Shown one piece after another: positions 52,002 through 61,042 of a stretch of DNA of 64,000 bases (the first letter of the stretch is position 1; each line of letters opens with the position of its first letter). The position numbers were made by a program, and so were the translations under genes. The stretch comes from Paenibacillus qinlingensis (GTDB lineage: Bacteria; Bacillota; Bacilli; Paenibacillales; NBRC-103111). Location of the stretch: assembly GCF_013204845.1 (NCBI RefSeq), contig NZ_JABMKY010000002.1, positions 310,001 through 374,000 of the forward strand, given 5' to 3'. The notes beneath the pieces are model-generated. The model made no database searches and was not told the DNA's origin. It saw nothing but the letters and a program-made list of their open reading frames with translations.

Positions 52002-52871
52002 CTAATTGGTTTGAAATACAGGCAAGGGAACCTTGTCTTCAATGTTATTTGTATTCGTTGTCTTACGAAATCGCACGACTGCTTTCTGGATTCCTAAGCC
52101 TAAAATAAGTAGGAACAAAAGTAGAATCGCGATCGTTCCACCTGGTGGTGTACTGAAGGTATAGGAAGCTGTAAGGCCTGAAAACACACCGAGGACCCCC
52201 ACTCCCATGGCAATCAGAAGAGAGGCTGTAAAACTACGCGCAATGCGTATGGCTAAGGCTGCTGGAAGAACGATGAGCGACGAAACTAGGAGTACCCCAA
52301 CGATTGGCATAGCAGCCGAAACAATCATTCCTGTTAAGACGCTAAATCCGAGTGAAATCCATTTTACAGGAATACCATTCGTTCTCGCGGTATCTTCGTC
52401 GAATGTGATTTGGTACAGTTGACGACGGAACAGAAAGAAGAATAAGCCGCCGATTACTGCCACAATAAACATGAGTACAAGTTCTGTTTCATTCACAGCC
52501 ACGACGGACCCGAATAAATAGGCAGATAAACCCTTGTTCATACTGGGACTTAAGCTCATGATAATAACAGCTGAAGATAACCCTCCAATCATAATGATAG
52601 CGACTGAAATCTCACTAAAGGACCTATACGATCGCCTTACGTATTCAACAAGGACAGCACCTAGCGTCGCTACAACAAAGCCGCCTAATGTTGGATGAAT
52701 ATGGATAAATGCGCCACCAGCCACACCAGCTAACGAAACGTGTGAGAGCATATCGGCCATTAACGCTTGTCGGCGAAGCATCAGATACACACCTAGTAAC
52801 GAAGCGATAATCGCAATTAGCCCACCGGCACAAAATGCCCGTTGCATGAAGTCGTAGTGCAGCATTTCCAT
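52002..52871 (-). CDS. znuB: Zinc ABC transporter permease
   Basis: 289 aa, typical ABC-3 family permease. MEMLHYDFMQRAFCAGGLIA at the start, then LGVYLMLRRQALMADMLSHV and about eight transmembrane segments including MPIVGVLLVSSLIVLPAALA. Membrane channel of the ZnuABC importer. It overlaps znuC by 55 nt and precedes znuA by 15 nt. AAGGAGG lies just before the two nearby ATG codons. Confidence 0.95.
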   Translation of the reverse strand: MEMLHYDFMQRAFCAGGLIAIIASLLGVYLMLRRQALMADMLSHVSLAGVAGGAFIHIHPTLGGFVVATLGAVLVEYVRRSYRSFSEISVAIIMIGGLSSAVIIMSLSPSMNKGLSAYLFGSVVAVNETELVLMFIVAVIGGLFFFLFRRQLYQITFDEDTARTNGIPVKWISLGFSVLTGMIVSAAMPIVGVLLVSSLIVLPAALAIRIARSFTASLLIAMGVGVLGVFSGLTASYTFSTPPGGTIAILLLFLLILGLGIQKAVVRFRKTTNTNNIEDKVPLPVFQTN

Positions 52872-53524
52872 CCTCCTTCCTCCTTTCGTTCTAATGCAAT
52901 GACTCTGTTTATGTACGGAGAGACTTCTTCCAGATTATGTGTGACCATAACAACCGTTCTGCCAAGCGTCTTTGCTTGAACATGCATCAGTTGATAAAAT
53001 CCAATCCGGCTTTCATAATCCATACCTGTCGTGGGCTCATCCAGTACAAGCAGATCTGGCTCTTGCGATAGTGCTCGAGCTATGCAAATCCGCTGCTTCT
53101 GGCCACCTGATAATTCGCCGATTCTACGCTTACGCATATCCCACATCCCCAATTGGCGAAGGGTTGTTTCCGTAATGTCTTTATCTTCCTTGCGTAGTTT
53201 GCTAAACAAAGGTATCCGTGAAAATCTACCTGAGCGCACAAACTCCAAGATGTTACTTGGAAAACCGCTATTGAAACCTGCGATCTGTTGAGATACGTAA
53301 CCTACTTGCAGTTTCTCTCCTTTCGAATTCGTCTGCGATAAGAACACTCGGCCTTTCCATGGCACTATCAAACCTAACATGAGTTTAAGCAAGGTTGATT
53401 TTGCCGCGCCATTGGGTCCGATAACAGCAACAAATTCACCAGACTGAATGTCTAATTGTGCATCTTGAATACAAGGAATATCCACATAACCAAACTCCAC
53501 CTGCTGCATGGAGACAATTAACAT
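52817..53524 (-). CDS. znuC: Zinc ABC transporter ATP-binding protein
   Basis: 235 aa from ATG 53524, 9 nt after a run of seven G. Walker A reads GPNGAAKSTLLK, with Ala in place of the usual Gly before the Lys; this also occurs in Bacillus-type zinc ABC ATPases. Signature LSGGQKQRICIARAL and Walker B LLVLDEPTTGMD are standard. It energises zinc import and is first in the operon. A Zur box sits 29-43 nt upstream. Confidence 0.95.
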   Translation of the reverse strand: MLIVSMQQVEFGYVDIPCIQDAQLDIQSGEFVAVIGPNGAAKSTLLKLMLGLIVPWKGRVFLSQTNSKGEKLQVGYVSQQIAGFNSGFPSNILEFVRSGRFSRIPLFSKLRKEDKDITETTLRQLGMWDMRKRRIGELSGGQKQRICIARALSQEPDLLVLDEPTTGMDYESRIGFYQLMHVQAKTLGRTVVMVTHNLEEVSPYINRVIALERKEEGGWKCCTTTSCNGHFVPVG

Positions 53525-53552
53525 GACTTTCAACCCCCCCTTCAAATTTATG

Positions 53553-53567
53553 CGTAAATTTTACGAA
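53553..53567. promoter_or_regulatory. Zur box upstream of znuC
   Basis: GCGTAAA-T-TTTACGA, an almost perfect 7-1-7 palindrome placed 29-43 nt before the znuC start, where bound Zur would block transcription. Confidence 0.85.
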
Positions 53568-53644
53568 TACATCATAGAATAAATGGAAGCTAGTTCACCT
53601 ACTAGGAAACTTAACTAATCTCTGTTCATATCGCGTTCGTCTAA

Positions 53645-53659
53645 TAGTAAAATTTACGC
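53645..53659. promoter_or_regulatory. Second Zur-like box in the znuC/permease gap
   Basis: TAGTAAA-A-TTTACGC; its reverse complement is nearly identical to the box next to znuC. It lies mid-gap and could affect either transcription unit. Confidence 0.65.
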
Positions 53660-53742
53660 ATTACAACGAGTAATATATCCTGCTTTTTCTAGGCTGTCAA
53701 TAACATGCTTGCAAGAAATACCGATTTAGCATATGATTTTAA

Positions 53743-53757
53743 TCGTAAATATTACTT
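53743..53757. promoter_or_regulatory. Zur box upstream of the permease gene
   Basis: TCGTAAA-T-ATTACTT fits the Bacillus Zur consensus in the left half and partly in the right. It lies 39-53 nt before the permease ATG. Confidence 0.75.
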
Positions 53758-53795
53758 TTTAACATAGAACTAATGTAAGTAAAGGAGTCTCCCTC

Positions 53796-54773
53796 ATGCT
53801 AAGTAAATCTGAGAATCATACTTTCCTAAGCAGTTTTTTTACAGTCGATCACTTGCAATCCTTCAAAACGATTTTTATCAGCCTTATCCTTGAAGCATTA
53901 CCGTTTATTTTACTTGGCGTCCTGCTCTCATCCTTGCTCCAAACATTCGTGCCCGAGTCAACCATTCGTCGCTTCACACCTCGGAACCCCATTCTTGGCA
54001 TATTATTTGCTTGCCTAATTGGTATTCTTTTTCCCATGTGTGAATGTGGTATGATTCCGATTGTTCGTAGACTCATCCTAAAAGGAATGCCCGTTTACAT
54101 CGCCGTCGTCTTTATTATCGCTGGACCCATTCTTAATCCTATTGTCTTCGCAGCTACGCTAATGGCGTTTCGCAATCATCCTTCCATCGCTTACTCCCGA
54201 ATGGGACTTGCTTTCCTTGTTGTCATCATTATTGGGTTGATTCTCTATCGGATAGTTAAAAGAAGTCCTTTAAGACAAAGTCAAAACCATGAGTCGAAAG
54301 TGCCTCTGCATGAAGTACATCATCACCACCATGACCACCATGAACATCATCACAAACAAAGTGGTAATCCAAGTAAGATCATGACATTTTTCGTACATAG
54401 CTCAAGCGAGTTTTTTGAAATGGGTAAATACCTTGTCTTTGGCGCATTACTCACCGCTCTCATACAAGTATTTATGCAGCGCGAAAGCCTGTTAGCCATT
54501 GGCCAAGGTCCACTCTCTTCTCACTTTTTTATGATGGGCTTGGCGTACATTCTTTCCATTTGTTCGACATCGGACGCATTCGTAGCTTCCTCTTTCCAAA
54601 CCTCATTTACGACCGGTTCATTGCTAACCTTTCTTGTCTTCGGACCTATGTTGGATTTCAAAAGTACGCTAATGTTGCTTTCCGTGTTCAAGTTCAAATT
54701 CGTCTTACTTCTAGTCTTGTTAATCTCATGCACAGTGCTTCTTTGCTCATTGCTCTGGGAACAATTTATATAA
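53796..54773 (+). CDS. Permease of the DUF318/ArsP_1 type with His-rich loop (YcgR-like)
   Basis: 325 aa with about eight transmembrane segments. Family marks: FPMCECGMIPIVRRLILKGM and the later FLLAYI-like segment ILSICSTSDAFVASSFQ, GPMLDFKSTLML. A cytoplasmic or exposed loop (about residues 166-190) is extremely His-rich (EVHHHHHDHHEHHHK), pointing to metal handling. Zur-type box upstream and partner gene 21 nt downstream. In Bacillus the ycgRQ pair has the same two domains. Direction of transport is not known. Confidence 0.9.
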   Translation: MLSKSENHTFLSSFFTVDHLQSFKTIFISLILEALPFILLGVLLSSLLQTFVPESTIRRFTPRNPILGILFACLIGILFPMCECGMIPIVRRLILKGMPVYIAVVFIIAGPILNPIVFAATLMAFRNHPSIAYSRMGLAFLVVIIIGLILYRIVKRSPLRQSQNHESKVPLHEVHHHHHDHHEHHHKQSGNPSKIMTFFVHSSSEFFEMGKYLVFGALLTALIQVFMQRESLLAIGQGPLSSHFFMMGLAYILSICSTSDAFVASSFQTSFTTGSLLTFLVFGPMLDFKSTLMLLSVFKFKFVLLLVLLISCTVLLCSLLWEQFI

Positions 54774-54794
54774 CTAATACGAGGAGGAATTCGT

Positions 54795-55760
54795 TTGAAT
54801 CACACACGTAAAACAAGCTATCATCATTTATTTCGTACACTAATTTTACTTGGGTTCTCTAGCTATATCGTTGTTCTTACAAAATCAGATTCATTACAGT
54901 TGTATATCGCCCCGCGTATGATGATTTATGTCAAAATTGCTTCCGTCGTATTGTATATCATTGCATGTTTTCAAGGTTTCATGGCTCTTCGTTCCTATTG
55001 GGGAAGATCAGTAGACTGTGATTGTCATCAGCCAGCTCCGCGATCGTTCCTACGAAATTTCATAGCATATGGGTTACTCGTTCTTCCGCTGATGATTGGC
55101 TTCCTTCTGCCAGATACAGCGTTAAATAGCACCATGGTCGCTGCTAAAGGGATCAATCTTTCTGCTGCCACGACCACTATGACGACTCCTCGTTCTGAAT
55201 CGTATAATTTGCCTAGCTTCCCCAAACCTGCCACCAGCAGTCAAACTTTGCGAGCTAGTCAGGCTGAAGCTGAACAAACTGCTCAGTCAGACACTGATAT
55301 CGAGCAGTTATTTAAGTCCCCGGATGAGTGGAACGAAGACTTTGCCAAGATGGGTGTTATTCTTTATAAAAAGGATCGCATTCTGGTACAGCCAGATATT
55401 TACATGGAGATCCTGTCAACGATAGATCTGTTCAAGGATAACTTTATCGGTAAAGAAATAGAACTAACAGGATTTGTGTATCGTGAGGAAGATAAAATGA
55501 GGAGGAATCAATTCGTTGTTGGGCGTTTCGCGGTTAGTTGCTGCTCAGCGGATGCTTCTCCTTACGGGGTGTTGGTGGAGTTCCCAACAGCGCCAAATTA
55601 TTCGCAAGATATGTGGGTGAAAGTTACCGGAACCATTCAAAATGGTCAATACAATGGGAACGACATATTCAAAATTGAGGCCACTAAAATCGAAAAAATC
55701 GAGGCCCCTAGTTCGCCGTATGTCTATCCTAACTTCGAACCATTGACAATTCTCAAGTAG
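54795..55760 (+). CDS. TIGR03943 family putative permease partner (YcgQ-like)
   Basis: 321 aa. Three N-terminal membrane segments (FRTLILLGFSSYIVVL; IYVKIASVVLYIIACFQGFM; FIAYGLLVLPLMIGFLL) are followed by a soluble DUF1980-type domain with FIGKEIELTGFVYREED and RFAVSCCSADASPYGVLVEF, which has a paired Cys. Start is TTG 54795 with AGGAGG 8 nt upstream. Cotranscribed with the preceding permease and likely its membrane partner in a Zur-controlled pair. Function is not settled. Confidence 0.9.
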   Translation: MNHTRKTSYHHLFRTLILLGFSSYIVVLTKSDSLQLYIAPRMMIYVKIASVVLYIIACFQGFMALRSYWGRSVDCDCHQPAPRSFLRNFIAYGLLVLPLMIGFLLPDTALNSTMVAAKGINLSAATTTMTTPRSESYNLPSFPKPATSSQTLRASQAEAEQTAQSDTDIEQLFKSPDEWNEDFAKMGVILYKKDRILVQPDIYMEILSTIDLFKDNFIGKEIELTGFVYREEDKMRRNQFVVGRFAVSCCSADASPYGVLVEFPTAPNYSQDMWVKVTGTIQNGQYNGNDIFKIEATKIEKIEAPSSPYVYPNFEPLTILK

Positions 55761-55770
55761 TTAAATGGAA

Positions 55771-55805
55771 ATGAGCTGTTCGAAATCAATCTTTGAACAG
55801 CTCAT
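55771..55805. terminator. Convergent terminator between the permease pair and the ATPase gene
   Basis: Stem ATGAGCTGTTC / GAACAGCTCAT. The ATPase stop codon at 55786 lies in its loop. No strong T run; serves both directions weakly. Confidence 0.6.
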
Positions 55806-56496
55806 CTAAAATCATTTTTCTATTGTCAAGAAACCGTTTGGTGATCATATAGTGAAGCGTTTCCTCGTATTGAATGTCGCTAATGGGTTGATCATCAAAA
55901 CTAAGTATCTGCGCATCTGGATACCCAAGAAGTATTGGAGAATGCGTAGCAATAATGAACTGAGCTTCCTTCTCCAAATCTTTGATAACTCGCATTAAAG
56001 CCAACTGTCTAGCTGGCGATAAGGCTGCTTCGGGTTCATCTAGTAAATATATCGCCTTTTTCCCAAACCGATGTTTAAAAAGTGACAGAAACGCTTCACC
56101 ATGCGATTGCTCGTGTAAGGAGCGACCGCCGTAATACGGTAAGCTTTCAGGCATCGTATCCAAATAGCTGGCAAAGTTATAAAAGGTTTCTGCTCGGAGA
56201 AAAAAGCCGTTCGTAATCTTCGGCATCCAAGACAGACGCAAGTGCTCCCCCAGGGTGGAATGAGCTGCGTCGACGTCATACACATTGTTTCTTCCGCCAC
56301 TTGCCGTGTTAAACCCACATTGGTATGCGATGGCTTCAAGGATCGTTGATTTGCCTGACCCGTTCTCTCCAACGAAAAAAGTCACATTCTTCTGAAACGA
56401 AATTGAAGCTAACGATTGGATAGATGGTATTGAAAAAGGATACTTTCCGGGATCGAAATGTTCATTCTTCTGAACTTCAAGTTTTCTCAGATACAT
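55786..56496 (-). CDS. Predicted ABC-type AAA ATPase (COG3910-like)
   Basis: 236 aa cytoplasmic ATPase of the SMC/ABC-like group. Walker A FFVGENGSGKSTILEAIAY and QSHGEAFLSLF (a signature-like segment in place of LSGG) come first. Walker B is AIYLLDEPEAALSPARQL, and ATHSPILLGYPDAQILSF completes it. No membrane segment. It stands alone between two terminators. Such ATPases are often linked to DNA or defence functions, but nothing here identifies a partner, and the role is unknown. Confidence 0.88.
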   Translation of the reverse strand: MYLRKLEVQKNEHFDPGKYPFSIPSIQSLASISFQKNVTFFVGENGSGKSTILEAIAYQCGFNTASGGRNNVYDVDAAHSTLGEHLRLSWMPKITNGFFLRAETFYNFASYLDTMPESLPYYGGRSLHEQSHGEAFLSLFKHRFGKKAIYLLDEPEAALSPARQLALMRVIKDLEKEAQFIIATHSPILLGYPDAQILSFDDQPISDIQYEETLHYMITKRFLDNRKMILDELFKD

Positions 56497-56614
56497 GATT
56501 GATCAACTCCATTTGAAATTTCCAAGTATACTTCTATTCTACGGTTTTCTAACTCGAAGTAAAGAAATGCGACACCACCAATAATTCATGTCATTAATCA
56601 TTAACCTCATTAAA

Positions 56615-56642
56615 TAATAAAAAGCCTGATTTCTCAGGCTTT
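56615..56642 (-). terminator. Terminator of the ABC-F gene
   Basis: Minus strand AAAGCCTGA / TCAGGCTTT hairpin with a short loop, followed by TTTATTATTT, 44 nt after the ABC-F stop. Confidence 0.85.
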
Positions 56643-56685
56643 CTCCCTAACACGATTCGGTTAAATCTACTCGTCTTCCATTGCC

Positions 56686-58164
56686 TTAAAGTTCAATAAT
56701 CTTCGTGGCTACATTATCGCAAAATTCCCTATCATGCTCTACAAAGAGAAGCGTCGGGGCATGCTCAAGCAGTAGCTCCTCGATCTGCATCCGCGAAATC
56801 ACATCTATAAAGTTAAGCGGTTCATCCCAAATATGCAGATGTACTTTCTCGCTCAGACTTTTGGCGATCAGTACTTTCTTCTTCTGTCCGCCGCTAAAGG
56901 AAGAAATATCTTTCTCGAATTGGACTCTTGCGAAATCGAGCTTCCTTAGAATCGCCTTAAACAGACTCTCGTCAATCCCGTTATTCTTCGCATAGTCGGT
57001 TAAATTACCTTGTAAATGCGAAGTGTCCTGGGAAACATACGATATTTGAAGTTGGCTCCCCTTTCGGAAAGTTCCTGTATAGTTGATTTGCTCTCCACAG
57101 AGCAACTTAATAATACTTGATTTACCCGAGCCATTTTTACCTGATAACGCAATCCGCTCACCTTGTTCGATCGTAAAATTAACATCTTGGCATACGATTT
57201 TCTCACCGTACTGGATCGAAACATGTTCAAGCGCAGCAAGTTGGTTTTTGTGGTAGGCAAGTTGGGTTATCTTGAGGTCTTCTGCACTTTCAATATTTTT
57301 GAGCAGCTTCGATCTTTCTTCGATGGACGATTCTTGTCTTTGTTCGATAGATTTTGAACGTTTCATCATTTTCGCAGCTTTGTGACCAATATACCCCTTA
57401 TCTACCTTGGAACCCGAATTTCTAGTACCGTTCTTCGTTTTCTCAACTTCATGAGACCAGTTGCTCGTACGTTTAGCAGCATCGGATAATCGTTTGATAT
57501 CCTTCCTCAGCTTCTCATTTTCAGCGAGTTCATAGTGATCTTGCCTTTGCTTATTTTCCCACCAATCTGAGAAATTACCCCTTTGAATCTCAATATTGGT
57601 CTTATTGATGGATAGGATGTGGTCTACACAATTATCCAGAAATGATCTGTCATGAGACACTAAGATATACCCGTTCTTCGTATTCAGATACTCACTGACC
57701 AGCTTTCTAGCATTCATGTCAAGATGATTGGTGGGTTCATCAATTAACAAAAAGCTATTTTCCTTCAAAAATAAAGCAGCTAATAATACTTTCGTTTGCT
57801 CACCGTTTGACAATGACTCGAATGGTCGATAAAGTACATCCTCCGAAACCTTAAGTAAGGTGAGCTCCCGCATTAATTCCCAGTGCTGATAATCCGGCAA
57901 AATATCATTGATAATATCCATCGTTTGGTCTTGTTTATTGTTCACTTGAAAAGGGAAATATTCAAAGCTGACATTCGCAGAAATATGTCCGCTGTATTCG
58001 TATTTACCAAGCAGCAAGCCCAGAAAAGTTGTCTTCCCTCTCCCGTTTCTTCCTGTAAAGCCTAATTTCCAATCGGTATCAATTTGAAAATTGACGTCTT
58101 CAAAAATATTATCGTAACTTCCATCATAGGCAAACGTTAGGTTTGAAACATTGATTAATGACAT
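56686..58164 (-). CDS. ABC-F ATPase of the Lsa type, putative ribosomal protection protein
   Basis: 492 aa from ATG 58164 (AGGAGG 8 nt upstream). Two ABC domains: Walker A1 GRNGRGKTTFLGLLLG, Walker A2 SGKNGSGKSSIIKLL, signature segments LSNGEQTK and FSGGQKKK, and a lysine-rich linker of about 70 residues. The start (MSLINVSNLTFAYDGSYDN) and length match Lsa(A)/Lsa(B) proteins, which dislodge lincosamide, streptogramin A and pleuromutilin antibiotics from the ribosome. No transmembrane domain. Whether it confers resistance here is unproven. An extended -10 (TGCTATGAT) is visible near 58203-58211. Confidence 0.93.
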   Translation of the reverse strand: MSLINVSNLTFAYDGSYDNIFEDVNFQIDTDWKLGFTGRNGRGKTTFLGLLLGKYEYSGHISANVSFEYFPFQVNNKQDQTMDIINDILPDYQHWELMRELTLLKVSEDVLYRPFESLSNGEQTKVLLAALFLKENSFLLIDEPTNHLDMNARKLVSEYLNTKNGYILVSHDRSFLDNCVDHILSINKTNIEIQRGNFSDWWENKQRQDHYELAENEKLRKDIKRLSDAAKRTSNWSHEVEKTKNGTRNSGSKVDKGYIGHKAAKMMKRSKSIEQRQESSIEERSKLLKNIESAEDLKITQLAYHKNQLAALEHVSIQYGEKIVCQDVNFTIEQGERIALSGKNGSGKSSIIKLLCGEQINYTGTFRKGSQLQISYVSQDTSHLQGNLTDYAKNNGIDESLFKAILRKLDFARVQFEKDISSFSGGQKKKVLIAKSLSEKVHLHIWDEPLNFIDVISRMQIEELLLEHAPTLLFVEHDREFCDNVATKIIEL

Positions 58165-58267
58165 GTTGAGATCCTCCTGTACCATGCGTAAGGCATGAGT
58201 TCATCATAGCACATTAGGATTTACCAATTCGAAGGAAAGGATAACTATAGATAAACTCTCCTGTCCA

Positions 58268-58915
58268 TCAAAGCTTCTTCAATTGTGTGATAAGCTCTTG
58301 CGGCTCTAATCGTGACATGAAATCGGGATTCACATGTGCGAATCGGACGACTCTTTCTCTATCTAAAACGTAAATGCCCGGAATTGGCAGGATCCACCGA
58401 TCGCTTTTATTGAACGCTCTGAGATCTCTTCCGAGAAGATGTTTGAAAGTATGTTGAAGATAGTCAGGCATTTCGAATAATAGGTGATAGCTTTCCGCTA
58501 CACGGCCATTTGCATCGCTCAGTACTTGGAAAGACAATTGTTCTTTCTCCTTCTGTGTTAATGAGTTATCAGGAGTTTGCGGTGAAATAGCCAACAGCTG
58601 GGCACCATACTTATGAATCTCTGGCAGTATCTCCTGATACGATCTGAGCTGAATATTACAAAATGGACACCATGCGCCGCGGTAAAAAGTGAGGACTACC
58701 GGCCCTTTGGCCAGCTCATCGTATAGCATTATTTGCTCGCCGAGCGGATTGCTCAAGACAAAATTCGGAGCGATGTCTCCTACTTTTAATCCGTAAATAC
58801 TCCCCGCTTGCTGTTGCTCTTCCATATGTCGAAAAATGTGTGTCTGCGCTTCAACAGGTACTCTAACTTTAAATCCCGATTTAGCTTGTTCCAGTTGCTC
58901 TTTCATAGACATCAT
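58268..58915 (-). CDS. Peroxiredoxin-like (AhpC/TSA) family protein
   Basis: 215 aa thioredoxin-fold protein. The motif YRGAWCPFCNIQLRSYQ carries a CxxC in the position of the peroxidatic Cys, LQHTFKHLLGRDLRAF is near the middle, and ILPIPGIYVLDRERVVRFAH is the fourth strand. It belongs to the AhpC/TSA thioredoxin-like proteins with an extended N-terminal helix. It probably reduces peroxides or acts as a thiol oxidoreductase in the cytoplasm. AAGGAG lies 6 nt before ATG 58915. Single gene. Confidence 0.9.
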   Translation of the reverse strand: MMSMKEQLEQAKSGFKVRVPVEAQTHIFRHMEEQQQAGSIYGLKVGDIAPNFVLSNPLGEQIMLYDELAKGPVVLTFYRGAWCPFCNIQLRSYQEILPEIHKYGAQLLAISPQTPDNSLTQKEKEQLSFQVLSDANGRVAESYHLLFEMPDYLQHTFKHLLGRDLRAFNKSDRWILPIPGIYVLDRERVVRFAHVNPDFMSRLEPQELITQLKKL

Positions 58916-59121
58916 GCATCTCTCCTTTGTTGGACAAGTATCACCATATTAGCGCAAATAAAAGATACCATTCGGTATCTTTTATTGTAACATATAACCA
59001 ATTATTTACAAGATAGCCTTCTTAAAAATAAGAGCAGCTTCCCATATATACATTTGTTTACATTCAGTTTAAAAATATACGATACAATCACGTCATCAAT
59101 TGTTATTTAGGAGGAATTACT

Positions 59122-60144
59122 TTGGATTCTTTGCAAAGAAAAGAAAGAGCACAACAAGGTGATTGGGCCGTTGAAGCGCATGGACTCGTCAAAACATTCG
59201 GAGAAAATCGCGCGGTAGATGGTGTTAACTTGAATGTGAAGGCAGGAACAATTTACGGCGTTCTAGGCCCGAATGGTGCAGGGAAAACAACTACAATTAA
59301 TATGCTCGCGACCCTTCTTAGACCGGATGCAGGTTCAGCCAAAATCTTCGGTTACGATGTTGTGAAAGAGTCGCAGATCGTTCGTCAATTGATCGGGGTC
59401 ACTGGACAATATGCATCCGTCGACGAATCATTAAGCGCGACTGAGAACTTAATTATCTTCTCCCGTCTTCTTGGGTTAAGCCGCAAAGAAGCGCGTCAAA
59501 AGTCAGACGAATTACTTGAAGAATTTGGACTGACTGAAGCTGCAAAACGGCCATTAAAAAATTTCTCAGGCGGTATGAGACGCCGACTGGATCTCGCCGC
59601 GAGTCTTATTGCACAGCCTCCACTCATCTTCTTAGACGAACCGACGACTGGGTTAGACCCTCGGACACGTTCTCAGATGTGGGATACCATCCGTCGACTA
59701 GTCGACACAGGATCAACCATATTGCTTACAACGCAATATCTGGAAGAAGCTGACCAGCTCGCTGACCGAATCGCAGTCATTGATCGCGGGCGCGTCGTAG
59801 CCGAGGGAACTGTGGATGAGCTTAAAGCGTCTGTCGGTACCTCCTCCTTGCAGCTTAGTGTTCAAAATCCATTAGATATTGAACAAGCTCGCAGAACCGT
59901 TGAGCAAGTACTGAAAGTAACTTCAACCGTTGTAGCTGGTAAAATATCCGCTCCAATGGCGAATGCAGATCGCGTGACTGATCTTCTTATTTCCCTGCGT
60001 GAATCAGGCATTCACTTGGCTGAAATGAGTGTACAGAAACCGACATTGGACGAAGTGTTTTTAACGATTACAGGTCATGGTGTAGAAGAGAACGATACAG
60101 AGACGTCAACGCCAACAAGTAACAAACAGGAGGCAAGAGTATGA
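59122..60144 (+). CDS. ABC transporter ATP-binding protein, DrrA (daunorubicin resistance) type
   Basis: 340 aa. Walker A GPNGAGKTTTINMLATL, Q-loop GVTGQYASVDE, signature FSGGMRRRLDLAASL, Walker B LIFLDEPTTGLDPRTRSQM and the DrrA-like C-terminal extension (VQKPTLDEVFLTITGHG). Start is TTG 59122 with AGGAGG upstream. Pairs with the ABC-2 permease that overlaps its end by 4 nt. Exports hydrophobic drugs or lipids in relatives; substrate here unknown. Confidence 0.94.
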   Translation: MDSLQRKERAQQGDWAVEAHGLVKTFGENRAVDGVNLNVKAGTIYGVLGPNGAGKTTTINMLATLLRPDAGSAKIFGYDVVKESQIVRQLIGVTGQYASVDESLSATENLIIFSRLLGLSRKEARQKSDELLEEFGLTEAAKRPLKNFSGGMRRRLDLAASLIAQPPLIFLDEPTTGLDPRTRSQMWDTIRRLVDTGSTILLTTQYLEEADQLADRIAVIDRGRVVAEGTVDELKASVGTSSLQLSVQNPLDIEQARRTVEQVLKVTSTVVAGKISAPMANADRVTDLLISLRESGIHLAEMSVQKPTLDEVFLTITGHGVEENDTETSTPTSNKQEARV

Positions 60145-60953
60145 GTACATCGATTAAACCTGTTTCCGAACGCCATCTGAGAAACCACACAAGCTTTAGA
60201 CAGTCGATTCGCAATTCGCTTACAATGGCCTATCGTGGTCTCCTGAAGATCCGACGTACACCAGAGCAATTATTCGATGTCACACTTCAACCGATCATCT
60301 TCACGCTGATGTTTACTTATATTTTCGGTGGCGCCATCTCAGGTGATGTCGTGAGTTATTTGCCTGTCATTATCCCAGGTATTCTTGTACAGACTGTAAT
60401 CACAACTTCCATCGTGACCGGCGTCCAATTACGAGAGGACATGGATAAAGGCGTCTTTGACCGATTCAAATCACTGCCGATTGCGCGTATAGCGCCACTC
60501 GCAGGCGCCTTGTTGGCCGATACCATACGGTATACCATCGCAACAGTACTAACATTCTCAATGGGATTCATCATGGGATATCGACCAGAAGGCGGCTTGG
60601 CCAATGTTGCGATCGCTGCGTTGCTTGTCATTTTCTGCTCATGGGCGATCAGCTGGATTTTCGCTTTCTTCGGCGTCATTGCTCGCACCGCGTCCAGTGT
60701 TCAAGGGATCTCGATGCTCGTCCTGTTTCCACTTACGTTCCTATCTAACGCGTTCGTTCCGGTTGATACGATGCCGAACTGGCTTCAGTGGTTCGTGAAA
60801 ATTAATCCAATCTCCCACCTCGTTTCTGCTGTTCGTCAACTTGCGAATCAAGGTACAGTGGGCTGGGATCTCACCATTTCACTCTTCGGTGCAATTGTTA
60901 TTGTAGCTATTTTTGCACCTATTACAGTTATTGCTTATATGCGCCGTACGTAA
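60141..60953 (+). CDS. ABC-2 family permease, DrrB type
   Basis: 270 aa with six transmembrane segments. Family marks: FDVTLQPIIFTLMFTYIFGG, YLPVIIPGILVQTVITTSI, ALLADTIRYTIATVLTFSMG, and the late NAFVPVDTMPNWLQWFVKIN. Its ATG overlaps the ATPase stop, showing translational coupling. It forms the membrane part of the exporter. Confidence 0.94.
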   Translation: MSTSIKPVSERHLRNHTSFRQSIRNSLTMAYRGLLKIRRTPEQLFDVTLQPIIFTLMFTYIFGGAISGDVVSYLPVIIPGILVQTVITTSIVTGVQLREDMDKGVFDRFKSLPIARIAPLAGALLADTIRYTIATVLTFSMGFIMGYRPEGGLANVAIAALLVIFCSWAISWIFAFFGVIARTASSVQGISMLVLFPLTFLSNAFVPVDTMPNWLQWFVKINPISHLVSAVRQLANQGTVGWDLTISLFGAIVIVAIFAPITVIAYMRRT

Positions 60954-60964
60954 TGTTCCAATTG

Positions 60965-61013
60965 AAAGAGGCTGTTCCCAAGTAGAAAATCTACTGAGAT
61001 CAGCCTTTTTTTG
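60965..61013 (+). terminator. Terminator of the ABC exporter operon
   Basis: Branched hairpin: outer AGGCTG / CAGCCT and inner AGTAGA-AAA-TCTACT, followed by seven T, 12 nt after the permease stop. It has the same build and several identical blocks as the structure at 48325-48375. Confidence 0.9.
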
Positions 61014-61042
61014 CAACATAGTAACCGTTACAATTATCCACC

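Noticed and set aside
52817..53524. ZnuC Walker A with Ala before Lys (GPNGAAKS), first read as a broken P-loop
   Set aside because: Bacillus-type zinc and manganese ABC ATPases often have Ala or Ser there, and the rest of the protein is intact.
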